A stretch of DNA of 41,027 nt. It comes from an uncultured archaeon (lineage in GTDB: Archaea; Halobacteriota; Methanosarcinia; Methanosarcinales; Methanoperedenaceae). The stretch lies in NCBI GenBank assembly GCA_902386135.1, contig CABMIB010000041.1, forward strand, positions 1 through 41,027, in the 5' to 3' direction. Under the pieces are notes generated by a model. The model was not told where the DNA came from, did no database searches, and worked only from the letters and a program-made list of their open reading frames with translations. Below, piece by piece: positions 14,690-22,961 of this stretch. The stretch's first letter is position 1; every line of letters begins with the position of its first letter. Position numbers and translations under genes: made by a program.

Positions 14690-16126
14690 ATGACTGACAT
14701 GCTGGACATCCCCCGGATCCTTATCGCAGGAGACCGTTCCTCGGCAGGGAAGACCACAATTTCCATCGGTATAATGTCCGTACTGCGGGATATGGGCTAT
14801 AAAGTCCAGCCCTTCAAGGTCGGGCTTGATTTCATAGACCCAAGCTACCATACAGAAGTAACAGGCAGGCATTCCCGCAACCTCGACGGCTACCTGATGA
14901 CCGAGGATGCCGTCCGCGAAGTTTTTTCCCATGCAGTGAAGGGCGCGGATATGGCCATTATCGAGGGGGTTCGCGGGCTTTTCGAGGGACTTGAAGCGAC
15001 AAGCGACATCGGAAGCACGGCTCAGATAGCGAAGATACTGGAATGCCCCGTAATCCTTGCGATCAATGCAAGAAGCATTACACGGAGCACGGCTGCTCTT
15101 GTTTCCGGATACAAATCATTCGACCCTGAAGTAAATGTCGTAGGAGTAATCCTGAATAACATAGGAAGTTCAAGGCACGGTGAAAAGGCGACAAAAGCGA
15201 TAGAGACTTACACAGGTACGCCTGTTATCGGTGAAATCCCGCGCAACGACTCCATGAAGATATCAATGCGCCACCTGGGTCTTATCCCGGCGCTTGAAGG
15301 AAGGCGGCGGCTGGCTGATTTTGATGAGAACATGGGGAGGATAAAGAACATTATTAAAGAAGGGATTGATATTGACAGGTTCATATCCCTGGCCCGGTCG
15401 GCACAGCCACTTATAAAGCCTGAAGAGGACATTTTTAAACAACAGTCGAACGGAAACAAGATACAGATCGGGGTAGCACTGGATGAGGCGTTCAATTTCT
15501 ATTACCGTGATAACCTGGAATTGCTTGAGCTTGCAGGCGCAGAGCTTGTTTATTTCAGCCCCGTGAACGACAGCGCTCTTCCGAAGGTTGATGGGCTGTA
15601 TATCGGCGGCGGCTACCCTGAACTGTTCGCCCGGGAACTTGAAGATAATACTTCAATGCGGGAGTCCATTAAACAGGCATCGGCAGAAGGAATGCCTATA
15701 TATGCGGAATGCGGCGGGCTTATGTACCTTACGCAGGAGATCAAGACCGATGTATCAGGAAGCGGGAATTACCATATAGCAGAAATGAAGGGAGGGACGT
15801 TCCGGATGGCAGGGGCGGTCCCGGGAAGGACTTTGATGGGACACAAGCGAGTCGTTAGCTATAACGTCGGCGGTTTTGTAAAAGACAATGTGATCGGCAA
15901 AGCCGGGGCGACGTTCATTGGACATGAGTTCCATCATTCCGAGATAGTGGATATTCCGGAAGATACCGAGTTTGCTATCAAACTTGAACGTGGGACTGGA
16001 ATAAAGGGCGAACTCGATGGCATACTCGTCGGGAACACTATGGCAGCATATGCGCACCTTCACGCAGCCTCGTATACTGGTTTTGCGAGGGCTTTTGTGG
16101 ATTTTTGCAGGGCTAATAGTCGGTAG
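14690..16126 (+). CDS. cfbB: Ni-sirohydrochlorin a,c-diamide synthase
   Basis: 478 residues with CbiA-type architecture: an N-terminal ATP-binding domain with a P-loop (GDRSSAGKTT at ~14-23) and a C-terminal class I glutamine amidotransferase domain with the nucleophile cysteine in YAECGGLMYL (~341) and the histidine motif GHEFHHSE (~410). It amidates the a and c side chains of Ni-sirohydrochlorin using glutamine. CbiA of the cobalamin pathway is a close homologue; location directly behind cfbDC decides for cfbB. The chelatase (cfbA) and final ligase (cfbE) genes are not in the window. Confidence 0.9.
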   Translation: MTDMLDIPRILIAGDRSSAGKTTISIGIMSVLRDMGYKVQPFKVGLDFIDPSYHTEVTGRHSRNLDGYLMTEDAVREVFSHAVKGADMAIIEGVRGLFEGLEATSDIGSTAQIAKILECPVILAINARSITRSTAALVSGYKSFDPEVNVVGVILNNIGSSRHGEKATKAIETYTGTPVIGEIPRNDSMKISMRHLGLIPALEGRRRLADFDENMGRIKNIIKEGIDIDRFISLARSAQPLIKPEEDIFKQQSNGNKIQIGVALDEAFNFYYRDNLELLELAGAELVYFSPVNDSALPKVDGLYIGGGYPELFARELEDNTSMRESIKQASAEGMPIYAECGGLMYLTQEIKTDVSGSGNYHIAEMKGGTFRMAGAVPGRTLMGHKRVVSYNVGGFVKDNVIGKAGATFIGHEFHHSEIVDIPEDTEFAIKLERGTGIKGELDGILVGNTMAAYAHLHAASYTGFARAFVDFCRANSR

Positions 16127-16183
16127 TAGAAATTATAGTGATTAATCCCAAGTTTAGCCTTAGCACCTATCAGAAAAGATAAA

Positions 16184-16231
16184 ACACAGAGAGCACAGAG
16201 ACATGTTTAGAAACCTCCGTGCTCTCTGTGT
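16184..16231. repeat. CACAGAG-type palindrome in shared ~210-bp spacer element
   Basis: ACACAGAGAGCACAGAG (16184-16200) faces CTCCGTGCTCTCTGTGT (16215-16231), complementary at 16 of 17 positions with a 14-base loop. It lies in a spacer (16127-16353) whose left part, TATAGTGATTAATCCCAAG then TTTAGC, closely matches the spacer at 37054-37085. It belongs to the same repeat family as 12358-12584, so cfbDCB is bracketed by it on both sides. No gene is evident in the spacer. Confidence 0.65.
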
Positions 16232-16353
16232 CCTGGTATGAAAAACTCCGTTACCGATGCTTTTTCAGGTTCATTTATGAACCGCAGTTCATAGCCGACT
16301 TCGTAGTTCATTCGGTAAATATATATTATTGATTTTCCGGACAGGTTCTTAGC

Positions 16354-16983
16354 TTAGTTTCTAGATATTTGAGAGCGAGTAATTATTTCTGTCCAAGGAC
16401 CGTTTGGTACATCCTTAAAATCAACAAATTGCCAATCTATAATGTCTATATCTTTCATTCCTAAATAATCTCGGACCGCGGGTGACACATCCAATCCAGC
16501 ATTATTATTAATCTTGTTTTTTGGTTTGCTTTTACCAAAAACATAGTCGACATCGTTTTCTTCAAATGGACCCACATCTTCCCATTGTGCATAAGCAATT
16601 TTATTTCCCTTAATTATCCTTATCCACGTGTTCTTACAAACCGTTACACACATTGATTCATTCGATTTTATACCATCTTCATCAAAATCATTATAAGGCA
16701 ATGCAAAATAAAAGGGGTTTTCTTTAGGAGTAAAATCTTTCGGGTAAAAACCGTTTCTATTATAGGGGTCATCTATTCCACCGTAATGACCTTTCCAATT
16801 ATCGTCCCATGCACTTTGACTGTTTGGAATGTAACCATTTTCGTCAGTTCCTTCTTCCCCTATCCAAAAAATGGTTACAGTAATATCTTTATGTAAGGAA
16901 TATTGATTACTTTTATCCACGCATCCAGATAGAACTAGAACTGCCAACAGGAAAAAGAATAGACTGATATGCTGTGTTCTCAT
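16354..16983 (-). CDS. Lipoprotein with possible RlpA-like (double-psi barrel) domain
   Basis: 209 residues. The signal is short and hydrophobic and ends in a lipobox LVLSGC (Cys21), so the protein is predicted to be lipid-anchored outside the membrane. The mature part is rich in Asp, Asn, Trp and Tyr. Toward the C-terminus, QWEDVGPF and GLDVSPAVRDYLG recall the RlpA-like double-psi beta-barrel (conserved D-x-S and a following helix), which in bacteria binds glycans. The middle has two close cysteines (CVTVCKNTW). Ligand and role are unknown, and the fold assignment is tentative. Confidence 0.7.
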   Translation of the reverse strand: MRTQHISLFFFLLAVLVLSGCVDKSNQYSLHKDITVTIFWIGEEGTDENGYIPNSQSAWDDNWKGHYGGIDDPYNRNGFYPKDFTPKENPFYFALPYNDFDEDGIKSNESMCVTVCKNTWIRIIKGNKIAYAQWEDVGPFEENDVDYVFGKSKPKNKINNNAGLDVSPAVRDYLGMKDIDIIDWQFVDFKDVPNGPWTEIITRSQISRN

Positions 16984-17139
16984 TGATATCCCTCAGACTT
17001 TGACGCTTTTGTAATTCATTATAACCTAGGAAATTTAGCTCTTTTTTCCTCCTTCATTGTATGTTTTGGATTAGAAAGGAAGAGCTATATTGGCTGAAAT
17101 CTGTAGCTGGTTACTATAAAAGACGTCCAGCTTATATGG

Positions 17140-18180
17140 CTATGCCACCGTGCAGCCGGCAACGAATCTCTGCTTCGGGTTGTTCAGTTGCGCGATTAAC
17201 AACCTGTCATTTTTGCTGTATGCAATATCCTTTTGCGTCGTAAGAACGACATCACACTCCGAGCCCGGTGATGCCTGTGTCGCATCCTTGCCCCCTGCTG
17301 CAATACTGCTGATGGTCGCAGGCATATCCTGTAACCCTGCGAACACATGGACTGCATCGCCTACTCCAAGCGGCAGTGTGAATTTGGAGAGGCGGCATTT
17401 CAGATTGAACTTTGATGCTATCTCTTCCTTTTGCGATATTATGTATCCCCGGTCGAATTCCTTTGACTGCACACCTTTTAGAGCAAGACCAACCCTTGTG
17501 CCTGCGGATGCGGTTTTCATATCCACGTCGTTGCTCTGGATAGAACGTATCTCAGCCGGGCGGCTTATCGGAAAAACGGTAAAGCTGTCATGCATCTTGA
17601 TGGTGCCCTGGGTAACGACTCCGAGCACTACGCATCCTATGCCAGTCACGTTGAAGAAATGGTCAACCATTACGCGGGGAGGGAGGTCGTTCAGGGCTGC
17701 GTTGGCTTTCTTTACCTCATCTCCGAGCGTGAATATTTTCTCCTTGAGCGTTTCGATCCCTTCAAATGTGGTAGTGGAAACAGCGATAGATTCCCATTTC
17801 TCAAGGTTCGTGCCTTTTGTGATGGCTTTGATCTTCTCAGCAAGTTCGGAGAGCGCCATCGGGTTTGATTTATCGGACATCGTTATTACGAACAAACCCC
17901 TCTTATTGCCAAGCAGGTCAAGAGCCACGATGCATTCTCCCGCCTGGGCATTGAGCCCGCCTGAGGGTACGCAGACAAGTGCGATATCCGAGAGGTTTAT
18001 CGCGTTGATGAGCGACTTCAATGAGCCGGGATAGCCGTTCGCATCCACGAAAGCGTATACGTTGTCTCCCTTTACAAAATTGTATAGCGTAATATCGGAC
18101 TCGGTACCCTTCTTCCCAAGTTTCCCTGCAAGGGTTGTCCTTCCCGATTTCTCACTGCCTATTATCGATATGTTTGCCAT
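17140..18180 (-). CDS. SelB/EF-Tu-like GTPase with degenerate G domain
   Basis: 346 residues from ATG 18180, with GGAG upstream. It has the EF-Tu layout: G domain (~1-165), then beta-barrel domains II and III (MVDHFFNVTGIGCVVLGVVTQGTIKMHD, then VGLALKGVQSKEFDRGYII). The nucleotide motifs are worn: the P-loop is GSEKSGRTT, the G3 motif reads DANGYPGS, and the NKxD motif is replaced by TMSDKS. Archaeal genomes encode such SelB-related EF paralogues even where selenocysteine is absent; their role is unclear. Whether it still binds GTP cannot be read from sequence. Confidence 0.75.
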   Translation of the reverse strand: MANISIIGSEKSGRTTLAGKLGKKGTESDITLYNFVKGDNVYAFVDANGYPGSLKSLINAINLSDIALVCVPSGGLNAQAGECIVALDLLGNKRGLFVITMSDKSNPMALSELAEKIKAITKGTNLEKWESIAVSTTTFEGIETLKEKIFTLGDEVKKANAALNDLPPRVMVDHFFNVTGIGCVVLGVVTQGTIKMHDSFTVFPISRPAEIRSIQSNDVDMKTASAGTRVGLALKGVQSKEFDRGYIISQKEEIASKFNLKCRLSKFTLPLGVGDAVHVFAGLQDMPATISSIAAGGKDATQASPGSECDVVLTTQKDIAYSKNDRLLIAQLNNPKQRFVAGCTVA

Positions 18181-18358
18181 TATGGAACTCCGGATTATAA
18201 TATGTTTTAACCTATATGAAACTGGCGTTTTTCTAAATCATCCTGAATGGTTTTTGTGAGGATTTATGAGGATATCAGTCTGTAATTATCTCTCCCGGCG
18301 GGATTAATTCGATCCCATCGCATCCAGTCCCATTTATAATCTACAGCGAACAACTCCA

Positions 18359-18841
18359 CTAACCCTGGCCAAAAGTTGTCCCGATCCATTCCCCTGCGTA
18401 GTGCGTGGCACCAATGACCATCAGAGCGATGAGCAGGTGTTCCCCTATCACCTTCCATGGTTCTGCTCTTTGCTGTTTCGCAAGGTAGAAGCTGACGATT
18501 CCAAGCAGCGACAGCCCCCAGATTATGCTGGCGATTAAAGCTGTCGCCAGTGGAAGCAGGAGGACGGGAACTACGAAGGTCAATGTAAAAATGAATTTAG
18601 CCAGAAAAGTAGAGACTGTCGAGAGCCAAATCTCCTTTGCAGTATGCTTGTTTTCGGATTCTTCAGAAACATGGATGCCCAGAGCGTCAGAAAAAGCATC
18701 CGCTATCGCTATGGTCAGTATGCCGCCAATGACCACGGTTTTTGAATGGGTACCGGCATCCAGGCCAGTGATCAATCCGAGAGTCGTGATTATGCCCGAG
18801 GTTATACCAAAGCTGAACCCTGTTCGCAGCGAGTCTTTCAC
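18359..18841 (-). CDS. VIT1/CCC1-like membrane protein
   Basis: 160 residues from GTG 18841. FGITSGIITTLGLITGLDAG is followed by IADAFSDALGIHVSEESE, the pattern of the VIT/CCC1 family (first helix, then Asp/Glu-rich metal-binding helix end), with three more hydrophobic helices after it. The family exports or stores Fe(II) or Mn(II) across membranes. A TATA-like TTATTTAAT at 18862-18870 lies about 25 bases upstream, consistent with a leaderless GTG start. The family match is by pattern, and the metal is inferred. Confidence 0.7.
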   Translation of the reverse strand: MKDSLRTGFSFGITSGIITTLGLITGLDAGTHSKTVVIGGILTIAIADAFSDALGIHVSEESENKHTAKEIWLSTVSTFLAKFIFTLTFVVPVLLLPLATALIASIIWGLSLLGIVSFYLAKQQRAEPWKVIGEHLLIALMVIGATHYAGEWIGTTFGQG

Positions 18842-18983
18842 TATAATATGTAGTACCTGCGATTAAATAATCTATGGTACTTGGCAGCGGTACAGCATTT
18901 GTAGCAACCATCATATAGCATCCTCTGTTTTTAAGTGCGACACGGGAAGTATGCAAAACTTTTGCTTCTAGCCTCAGAGAGAA

Positions 18984-18992
18984 TTTATAAAA
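18984..18992 (+). promoter_or_regulatory. TATA box of second RelE-type module
   Basis: TTTATAAAA centred about 25 bases before the ATG at 19013, giving a probable leaderless transcript for the antitoxin-toxin pair. Confidence 0.5.
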
Positions 18993-19012
18993 CATGAACA
19001 CTTACTAAACAG

Positions 19013-19243
19013 ATGATAAGTATGCTGGATTTAATAAAAGTTGAAGAAATAGATAATAAAGTTATCATTCCAAAAGAAGATTTTGAAAAGATTATCGCTG
19101 ATGTGGAGAGCCTCATGGAAACTGTAGAAATTCTTTCAGACAAAGATTTAATGGAGCAGATTAAGGGAAGCGAGAGAAATATCAAAGAAGGCAAAGTAAA
19201 GGAGATTAAGTCGAAAAAAGATATTGATGGGCTCTTTGATTGA
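19013..19243 (+). CDS. Antitoxin of second RelE-type module
   Basis: 76 residues from ATG 19013; an ATG three codons later is also possible. It is a small, strongly charged, helical protein: LIKVEEIDNKVIIPKEDFEK, a long helix (IIADVESLMETVEILSDKDL) and an acidic-basic tail ending DIDGLFD. IIPKEDFEKI is the familiar short strand-helix start of Phd/RelB-like antitoxins. It ends six bases before the toxin gene. It is unrelated in sequence to the antitoxin at 8683-8928, so the two modules were acquired independently. Confidence 0.75.
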   Translation: MISMLDLIKVEEIDNKVIIPKEDFEKIIADVESLMETVEILSDKDLMEQIKGSERNIKEGKVKEIKSKKDIDGLFD

Positions 19244-19249
19244 TTTTTT

Positions 19250-19546
19250 ATGTATCGTGTAATTTATACACATGTTTTTGAGAAGACTATAAAAAAATTC
19301 AAAAAAGATAAAGGACTTGTTGTAGAGTTAAAGAAGAAAATCGAAAAACTATTTTCTAATCCGTTAATCGGGAAACCACTTGAGTCGCCGTTAGGAAATT
19401 TCCGGTCTATCCGGGTGAAAGGGAAGTATCGGTTAGTCTATAAGCTGAATGAAAATGACAAAGAACTGTTTCTTGTGGCATTCGGGCATCGAAAGAATAT
19501 TTATGAGCTTCTTGTACTTGCTTCCAGGAAAGGCGAACTTCGATAA
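19250..19546 (+). CDS. RelE/ParE-family toxin
   Basis: 98 residues with the RelE core: YRVIYTHVFEKTIKKFKKD, a second helix (LKKKIEKLFSNP), PLESPLGNFRSIRVKGKYRLVYKL, and a final strand (LFLVAFGHRKNIYELL). The RSIRVKGKYRLVY segment holds the basic residues expected for ribosome-dependent mRNA cleavage. It follows its antitoxin on the plus strand. Toxicity is inferred from the family only. Confidence 0.85.
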   Translation: MYRVIYTHVFEKTIKKFKKDKGLVVELKKKIEKLFSNPLIGKPLESPLGNFRSIRVKGKYRLVYKLNENDKELFLVAFGHRKNIYELLVLASRKGELR

Positions 19547-19652
19547 GGAATACGGGCCGGGTTATATGAATGTTTGGAAAAAGGCAGTTAAAAGGGATTA
19601 ACTGAGACAGCTAAATGCAAGAAAAAACAACTGCAATTATACCTATAGCAGA

Positions 19653-20993
19653 TTACATTCTCCCGCTTAACCTTGAAACGCCCTGCCTTACTTTAAGCAT
19701 TAGCTTATCAGGCACAAGTTCAAGCATATCGCGATCAAGGCACGCCGCCCTTACCAGCGCCTGTATCGCCCTCTCGTAGCTTCCAAGGTTATAATACGCT
19801 AACCCTGCAGCACAATAAGCTTCCGGGAATTCGGGAGCGAGCCTGAGGGCTTCCAGGAATTCCCTGAGCGCATCTTCATACTTCCCCTGTTCAGCATAGA
19901 TGTTCCCGAGGTTGTTGTGTGCAAGAGCATGGTCCGGAGAAAGCCTCACTGCTTCCCGGAACTCCCTGAGCGCATCCTCATACATCCCCTGCTCAGCGTA
20001 GATATTCCCGAGAGCATTATGAGCGCCTGCGTACCCCGGATTACACCGCAGAGCAGTTTCAAGTTCCCCGACTGCCTCCCCGTACCTGCCCAGTGCTGCA
20101 TAGATATTGCCCAGGTTGCTATGAGCTTCTGCATATTCCGGCTTAAGCCTGATAGCCACCTCAAGTTCATTAATCGCTTCCTCGACCAGTTCCATCTTAC
20201 TGCAGGCGACCGCAACGTTATTATGGACTTCGATATATTCCGGGTCAAGCCTGAGGGCTTCCCGGAACTCCTCAACAGCCTCGGGGTACCTTCCGATCTT
20301 ATCATATGCTATACCGAGGTTGTTATGGATGTTGTGGCCAAGACCGATGCCGGAGGTTACATGGAAAAAAGAGTAGTACTCCGCCAGAAGCCCGCTTGTC
20401 TCCTCATCAAGTCCGGATACAGGGGTTTTTAGAGAATAATAATCCTCGTTTCTGCTGAATAGCCGGGCATCAACCTCTTTTATTGAATCTATGCTGAAAT
20501 CCACGAATACCATTGAATTATGAGAGAGACCATCTATAACCAGGAAGACATGAGGTCCCGAACTTGCAGCATTTACTCCGGATACAAGGCGGCTTAAGAA
20601 TATATAGCCAAGCTGGGTGATAGCGGCGCAGGACGCAAGGAACTCCTGCTCTTTCCTTTTTTCTTCTTCCGGGACATCTGATATTTCCAGCAGGGCAAAG
20701 ATATCTCCATTCCTGAGATCCAGACCGTTTACAAGAAGCCGTATCAGCTTTGTGGGAGCATCGGGGCGGTAGTAGCCCCTGTTTTCCAGGGAAAACATCA
20801 GGTCTTTCAGGGTGTTTATTAATCCTGCCGTATCTTTTGCTTCTATGGCAGCCTTCGCCGATCTTTCAATATTATCAAAACCAATCTCTTTGAGCAAAAT
20901 ATCCAGCTCACTCAGGATAGCCTCTGCGCTTGATTCTTTATAACCCAGGCGCGAAAGCAGGTCTTTTGTACCGGGAATGTATGCATCTGTCAT
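19653..20993 (-). CDS. Tetratricopeptide-repeat protein
   Basis: 446 residues. The first ~215 form a helical and mixed domain (GTKDLLSRLGYKESSAEAIL, FLVIDGLSHNSMVFVDFSID) that I do not recognise. From ~215 to ~425 there are six TPR units of 34 residues (for example AHNNLGNIYAEQGKYEDAL and AHNALGNIYAEQGMYEDAL). At DNA level the units are near-copies of ~102 bases, suggesting recent internal duplication. TPRs mediate protein-protein contacts; the partner is unknown. A TATA-like TTTATAAAA near 21013 lies ~20 bases before the ATG. Confidence 0.85.
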   Translation of the reverse strand: MTDAYIPGTKDLLSRLGYKESSAEAILSELDILLKEIGFDNIERSAKAAIEAKDTAGLINTLKDLMFSLENRGYYRPDAPTKLIRLLVNGLDLRNGDIFALLEISDVPEEEKRKEQEFLASCAAITQLGYIFLSRLVSGVNAASSGPHVFLVIDGLSHNSMVFVDFSIDSIKEVDARLFSRNEDYYSLKTPVSGLDEETSGLLAEYYSFFHVTSGIGLGHNIHNNLGIAYDKIGRYPEAVEEFREALRLDPEYIEVHNNVAVACSKMELVEEAINELEVAIRLKPEYAEAHSNLGNIYAALGRYGEAVGELETALRCNPGYAGAHNALGNIYAEQGMYEDALREFREAVRLSPDHALAHNNLGNIYAEQGKYEDALREFLEALRLAPEFPEAYCAAGLAYYNLGSYERAIQALVRAACLDRDMLELVPDKLMLKVRQGVSRLSGRM

Positions 20994-21124
20994 TTTCGGA
21001 TTTTTGAGAGGTTTTATAAACTAACTGCCCGGTTTTATCTTAATCTGTTATAAAACCACCGGGTATCTCGCTTCAGATATCTATTTAATCACAGACCGCT
21101 TAGCTTATCTGGGAGGTGAATGGT

Positions 21125-21532
21125 TTGAAGAAGAAATCCATATTCCTTAAGGATATTATGACGAAAAGGGTGGTGACAGTAGCCTCAACGCTCTCAATAA
21201 GGGAAATCGCAAAAGTTATGGAGCGAGAGGGGGTGTCGGGGGTGGCGGTAACAAGTCCGGAGCGCGGGGTAGTTGGGATAGTCACAGAATGCGACGTACT
21301 ACACCACTTCGGTAAAAAGAACTGGGAGCTTTTAACAGCCGAGGAGATAATGACACCGAACATAGAAGCCATAATGCCGGATACTACCCTTGAGCAGGCA
21401 GCGGACCTGATGCAAAAGAAGAATATCCACAGGTTGCTTGTGATGGACAGGGATCTGAGCGAACCACAGATGCCCGCAGGAATAGTCAGCGCATGCGACA
21501 TTGTTAAGGAGATCGGTAAAGGGGTCGCCTGA
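21125..21532 (+). CDS. Two-CBS-domain protein
   Basis: I choose TTG 21125 (135 residues) because GGAGG sits eight bases upstream of it; a GTG at 21116 would overlap the ribosome-binding site. Two CBS motifs are visible: KDIMTKRVVTVASTLSIREIAKVM with VSGVAVTSPERGVVGIVTECDVL, and EEIMTPNIEAIMPDTTLEQAADLM with IHRLLVMD and GIVSACDIV. Such pairs bind adenine nucleotides or SAM and regulate a partner. The gene ends 20 bases before cysS, so the two probably share a transcript. The partner is not evident. Confidence 0.85.
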   Translation: MKKKSIFLKDIMTKRVVTVASTLSIREIAKVMEREGVSGVAVTSPERGVVGIVTECDVLHHFGKKNWELLTAEEIMTPNIEAIMPDTTLEQAADLMQKKNIHRLLVMDRDLSEPQMPAGIVSACDIVKEIGKGVA

Positions 21533-21551
21533 AGTTTTCCGGGTCTTTAAG

Positions 21552-22946
21552 ATGGTCCTGAAGTTTTACAACACCTTATCCGGGGAAAAAGAGGTTTTTG
21601 TTCCTCTTAACGATGGACATGTAGGTATGTATTCCTGCGGCCCGACAGTCTATGGTTTTGCCCATATCGGGAATCTGCGCGCCTACGTTTTTGCGGATGT
21701 TCTCAGGCGATATCTTGAATTTAAGGGCTACACTGCCAGGCAGGTCATGAACATCACCGACCTTGATGATAAAACAATCAGGGCATCAAAAGAGCAGAGC
21801 GTAAGCCTCAGGGAATACACTGATAAGTATATCAGGTTCTTTTTTGAGGATATCGACCTTCTCAGGATCAAGAAGGCTGATGTTTATCCCAGGGTCACCG
21901 ACCACATAAATGAAATGGCCGATATGGTCAAGATACTGCTTGATAAGGGCTACGCTTATCGGAAAGATGGCTCTGTTTATTTTAAGGTGAGCGAATTTCC
22001 TGATTACGGGAAACTGGCAAAGATAGCCCTCTCCCGGATAAATCCCGGGGCTACGGTTGCGGCGGATGAATACGAGAAGGAAGACGTGCGCGACTTTGCG
22101 TTATGCAAGGAAAAGAAAGAGGGTGACCCTTTCTGGGTGCCCGTGATAGGCGTAGGGAGGCCGGCCTGGCATATCGAGTGCTCTGCCATGTCAATTAAAT
22201 ATCTCGGTGCGACCATAGATATCCATACAGGCGGCATAGATAACATATTTCCCCATCACCAGAACGAGATAGCCCAGAGCGAGGCTGCCACAGGGCAGAA
22301 ATTCGTGAGATACTGGATGCACTGCGAACACCTGCTCGTCGATAACAAGAAGATGTCCAAGAGCCTGGGGAACTTTATTACGCTGAGGGGCGTGATGGAC
22401 AGAGGCTACAGGCCGGAGGCTTTGCGGTATTTGTTCGTCTTCTCGCACTACAGGTCAAGGCTTAACTTTACCTGGGAATCTATCGGGCATACCTCGAATA
22501 CCCTCGACAGGCTAAACCAGTTCGTTGAACGGCTTGGGGGTTATAATTCAAGCTCCCGAAGTAACGAGGAAATAACCATGCTAATTGGCAGGACTGCAGA
22601 GCGGTTCGAGAGCGAGATGGATAACGACCTCAATACGCCCGGGGCCTTTGCTGCCATTTTCGACATGGTCGGGGAGGTTAATACCGCCATAGAGAAAGAG
22701 GAGCTGAGCACTGAGAATGCAAAGGCTTTTTATGAGCTTATGCTCAAATTCGATTCGGTTCTGGGCATCCTGACGCTTAAAGAAAAAGAAGAACTCCCGG
22801 GTGAGATAGAGGAGCTTATCGGGGAGAGGGAAAAAGCCAGGAAAATAAAGGATTTCAAGCAGGCTGATGAAATAAGAAAAAGGCTTGAGGAGATGGGTAT
22901 TGTACTTGAGGATACAAAAGAGGGGGTGAGGTGGAGGAAGAAATAG
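21552..22946 (+). CDS. cysS: Cysteinyl-tRNA synthetase
   Basis: 464 residues from ATG 21552 (MVLKFYNTLSGEKEVFVPL), the conserved start of the family; an upstream in-frame TTG overlaps the CBS gene. The class I signatures are present: HIGN at ~37-40 in GFAHIGNLRAY, and KMSKS at ~266 in NKKMSKSLGNF. Zinc ligands are visible in YSCGPTVYG, WHIECSAMS and FPHHQNEIAQSE. The C-terminal anticodon-binding helical domain ends KEGVRWRKK. It charges tRNA-Cys; its presence means direct cysteinylation is available in this organism. Confidence 0.95.
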   Translation: MVLKFYNTLSGEKEVFVPLNDGHVGMYSCGPTVYGFAHIGNLRAYVFADVLRRYLEFKGYTARQVMNITDLDDKTIRASKEQSVSLREYTDKYIRFFFEDIDLLRIKKADVYPRVTDHINEMADMVKILLDKGYAYRKDGSVYFKVSEFPDYGKLAKIALSRINPGATVAADEYEKEDVRDFALCKEKKEGDPFWVPVIGVGRPAWHIECSAMSIKYLGATIDIHTGGIDNIFPHHQNEIAQSEAATGQKFVRYWMHCEHLLVDNKKMSKSLGNFITLRGVMDRGYRPEALRYLFVFSHYRSRLNFTWESIGHTSNTLDRLNQFVERLGGYNSSSRSNEEITMLIGRTAERFESEMDNDLNTPGAFAAIFDMVGEVNTAIEKEELSTENAKAFYELMLKFDSVLGILTLKEKEELPGEIEELIGEREKARKIKDFKQADEIRKRLEEMGIVLEDTKEGVRWRKK

Positions 22947-22961
22947 CCTCTTTTTATGCTC

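Noticed and set aside
17150-18034. 294-codon plus-strand frame opposite the SelB-like gene
   Set aside because: Shadow; Ser/Thr/Pro-rich composition typical of an antisense frame.
19860-20330. Minisatellite or CRISPR-like DNA repeat
   Set aside because: The ~102-bp periodicity is the coding sequence of TPR units in an intact gene.
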